Part shown: positions 62,397 through 64,000 of the stretch, one piece after another
How positions within the stretch are numbered: position 1 is the first letter of the stretch
How the letters are laid out: each line of letters starts with the position of its first letter
Assembly: GCA_910573755.1 (NCBI GenBank)
Contig: CAJTBO010000009.1
Location: 62,001-126,000, forward strand
DNA: 64,000 bases
Source of the DNA: Lachnospiraceae bacterium
GTDB taxonomy: Bacteria; Bacillota; Clostridia; Lachnospirales; Lachnospiraceae
Direction: 5' to 3'
Translations under genes and position numbers: made by a program
The notes under the pieces: generated by a model
The model's input: the letters and a program-made list of their open reading frames with translations, nothing else
Databases searched by the model: none
What the model was told of the DNA's origin: nothing

Positions 62397-64000
62397 TTAC
62401 TGCTGCACTGCAGGAGCAGGCGCTGCTGCGGGTGCGGCAACACCGTTGGCGTCACAGATATAGACCTCTGTGCCGATCGTATAAGCTGCGTTTATGACCA
62501 TCCGTCCGTTTCCGTCGAAACATCTGGGTACGTTCGCGATTACAACCGCTTCGTTGACAAGCTGGTGTCCGTCCGTCTCGGAAGTGCCGTATACGCCGTC
62601 AGGTCCCTGGATCAGTCCCTTTACCATAGCGCCGTCAGCGGGGTTGAAGTAGAAGTTCACACCGCCGATATTCTGCCAGCCGGTCATCATTTTACCTGTC
62701 TGGTCGAAGTAGTAGGTCTGGCCGTTTATGGTCTGCAGGCCTGTCACCATGCGTCCGTCAGCCGTGTTAAAGTAGTAGCGGTTTGCCACATCGCCGATAA
62801 AGCCGTTCTGCTGGGCTCCCGTATTGGGATCAAAGTAGAAGGTACCGTCGCCGATCTGGACCATGCCGGTCTGCATGATACCGTTTTCGTTAAAGTAGTA
62901 GTTTGCGTTTTCGATGTTCTGATAACCTGTCACCATATGGCCGTCTACAGGGGAGAGGTAGTAGCGGTTCGCGATATCACCGAGCCAGCCTCTTACCATA
63001 GCGCCGTCAGCAGGATTATAGTAGTATCTCAGGCCGTTTACCGTCTGCCAGTCGGTCAGCATGCTGCCTTCCGCGCTGAACAGGTAGTCCTTGTTGTCGA
63101 TGTTGATGCTGCCCTTTACAAGGTGTCCGTCCGCGGGGAAGAGGTAATGTCTGCCCGTTTCATCGTTGTACCAGCCGGTTACCATACGGCAGCCGTTGTT
63201 TCCGTCATAGAAGTACTGGTTGTCGGCAACGGTGATCCAGCCGCTCTGAATCTGTCCCATCTCATTGAAATAGTAGCGGTCCGCTCCCACCTGATTCTGT
63301 CCTATAAGGGCATGACCGTCGGCGGCGAGATAGTAGGTGCCTGTCTCATCCGTAAACCAGTCGGTGTTCATATGGCCAAGTTCGTCCATGTGGTAGCGGG
63401 CGCCGTTAAAGTCCACCCAGCCGAACTGGATACGGTAATTGTTATAGAAGTAGGTAAAGCCGTCGCGCTGCGCGAAACCGACAGGAATGATCAGGTTGTG
63501 ATAGTCTTTGTTCATGTAGTTGATATCCACATTGCCCGCGATGCCGGCGATGGAACCCTGGTAGGAAGCCTGCCAGATGGCATGTCCCGGGATGGAGCAG
63601 GCGCTGGCGTACTGGGCGATCCAGATATCGTAGCGCAGGGCGGGTGTCATATGAGCGCGGTAAAAGTTCGCGCCGGTGTAGACGATGGGGTGGTAGCCTG
63701 CCGCCGCGATCACATCGCAGAAAGCGTTGCACATGGCGGTAACGGTATTGGCATCAAGCCCTTTCTGCACACTGTCTTCGATGTCGTAGGCTACGGGGAA
63801 GTTGATGTTGTAACCTTCGATCCACTGCAGGACCAGATTGGCTTCGTTTATGGCGCCTTCCACGCTGGTGGCGTAGGAATAGATGTAAACGCCGGTTCTG
63901 ATGCCTGCCGCCTGGGCGCCTGCCACGTTGGCGGCGAAGGCGGGGTCAATGCCGCTTTTGGTGCTGCCGACCTTGATAAAGGCATAGGTAACGCCGGAAG
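62397..64000 (-). CDS. GH25 lysozyme with C-terminal choline/glucan-binding-type repeats (5' end beyond window)
   Basis: The frame remains open to the right edge, so the start is missing; the edge codons give VTYAFIKVGSTKSG, a GH25 N-terminal stretch. The catalytic region (window residues about 1-185) has GVYIYSYATSVEGAI, NFPVAYDIEDSVQKG (active-site Asp and Glu) and IWIAQYASACSIPG. Then about eleven repeats of 20-25 residues follow, with aromatic signatures such as FNEMGQIQSGW, YYLSPVDGHMVTGY and YYFDQTGKMMTGW. It ends with an Ala-Pro-Val tail. It probably cleaves peptidoglycan at the cell surface, and the repeats bind teichoic-acid-type or glucan polymers. This may link to the polyol-phosphate polymer made by the 9.9-36.6 kb locus. 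Confidence 0.92.
   Translation of the reverse strand, partial: SGVTYAFIKVGSTKSGIDPAFAANVAGAQAAGIRTGVYIYSYATSVEGAINEANLVLQWIEGYNINFPVAYDIEDSVQKGLDANTVTAMCNAFCDVIAAAGYHPIVYTGANFYRAHMTPALRYDIWIAQYASACSIPGHAIWQASYQGSIAGIAGNVDINYMNKDYHNLIIPVGFAQRDGFTYFYNNYRIQFGWVDFNGARYHMDELGHMNTDWFTDETGTYYLAADGHALIGQNQVGADRYYFNEMGQIQSGWITVADNQYFYDGNNGCRMVTGWYNDETGRHYLFPADGHLVKGSINIDNKDYLFSAEGSMLTDWQTVNGLRYYYNPADGAMVRGWLGDIANRYYLSPVDGHMVTGYQNIENANYYFNENGIMQTGMVQIGDGTFYFDPNTGAQQNGFIGDVANRYYFNTADGRMVTGLQTINGQTYYFDQTGKMMTGWQNIGGVNFYFNPADGAMVKGLIQGPDGVYGTSETDGHQLVNEAVVIANVPRCFDGNGRMVINAAYTIGTEVYICDANGVAAPAAAPAPAVQQ

Overview
The window looks like chromosomal DNA from an anaerobic gut Firmicute, most likely a Lachnospiraceae-type Clostridium. 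This rests on the housekeeping order pyrH-frr-uppS-cdsA-dxr-rseP, Gram-positive ribosome binding sites, Rpn/TnpB-type mobile genes, and a GH25 protein with choline/glucan-binding-type repeats. I saw no rRNA, tRNA or CRISPR array. No database search was run; family names come from motifs read by eye.

Layout. 0-4.2 kb: a truncated leftward gene, a type I glutamine synthetase with a long leader, a compact structured element, a small leftward gene, and an AraC regulator overlapping a small membrane protein. 4.3-9.8 kb: a putative mobile or domesticated unit with two nearly identical Rpn-type PD-(D/E)XK nuclease genes, a tyrosine recombinase with all catalytic residues, a TnpB homologue that has lost all three RuvC acidic residues (A257, P341, R420), and a hairpin-rich omega/reRNA-like segment. 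A 25-bp semi-palindrome occurs twice in inverted orientation, around the rpn-rpn-integrase block and just upstream of the dead tnpB. 9.9-36.6 kb: a rightward surface-glycan locus, very AT-rich in its middle. It encodes a CDP-glycerol/ribitol-type polymer transferase, sugar aminotransferase, ATP-grasp ligase, GT2, GT4, GT11, GT32, GT56-like and GT-D enzymes, two DUF4422 proteins, a DUF268 protein, and an Rpe/IspD-like/MDR set that could make CDP-ribitol. Ten proteins in it carry the same kind of small Rossmann module. The locus also holds decayed genes: a GNAT gene split by an IS200 remnant, a PaaK-like ligase, and an Rpn gene with a deleted catalytic core.

36.7-43.8 kb: an AAA-PD-(D/E)XK gene split by one in-frame amber codon, a leftward fusion of a glutamate-cysteine-ligase-like domain to a circularly permuted ATP-grasp-like domain, argJ, and a membrane-anchored polysaccharide deacetylase. 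43.9-51 kb: a bactofilin with a long Glu-rich repeat arm, followed by pyrH, frr, uppS, cdsA, dxr and rseP, which link translation recycling, lipid carrier, phospholipid, isoprenoid and membrane proteolysis functions. 51-52.7 kb: a c-di-GMP pair, a receiver-GGDEF protein next to a PilZ protein. 53-61.5 kb: nucleoside use (nucleoside hydrolase, BMP lipoprotein, double ABC ATPase, two permeases) followed by a YjjI-type glycyl radical enzyme and its YjjW-type activase. 61.5-64 kb: a leftward Crp/Fnr regulator and a leftward GH25 protein with repeats that runs off the right edge.

The part most likely to be new biology is 4.3-9.8 kb: a nuclease-dead, possibly RNA-guided TnpB placed beside a tyrosine recombinase, a potentially invertible segment and paired Rpn nucleases.
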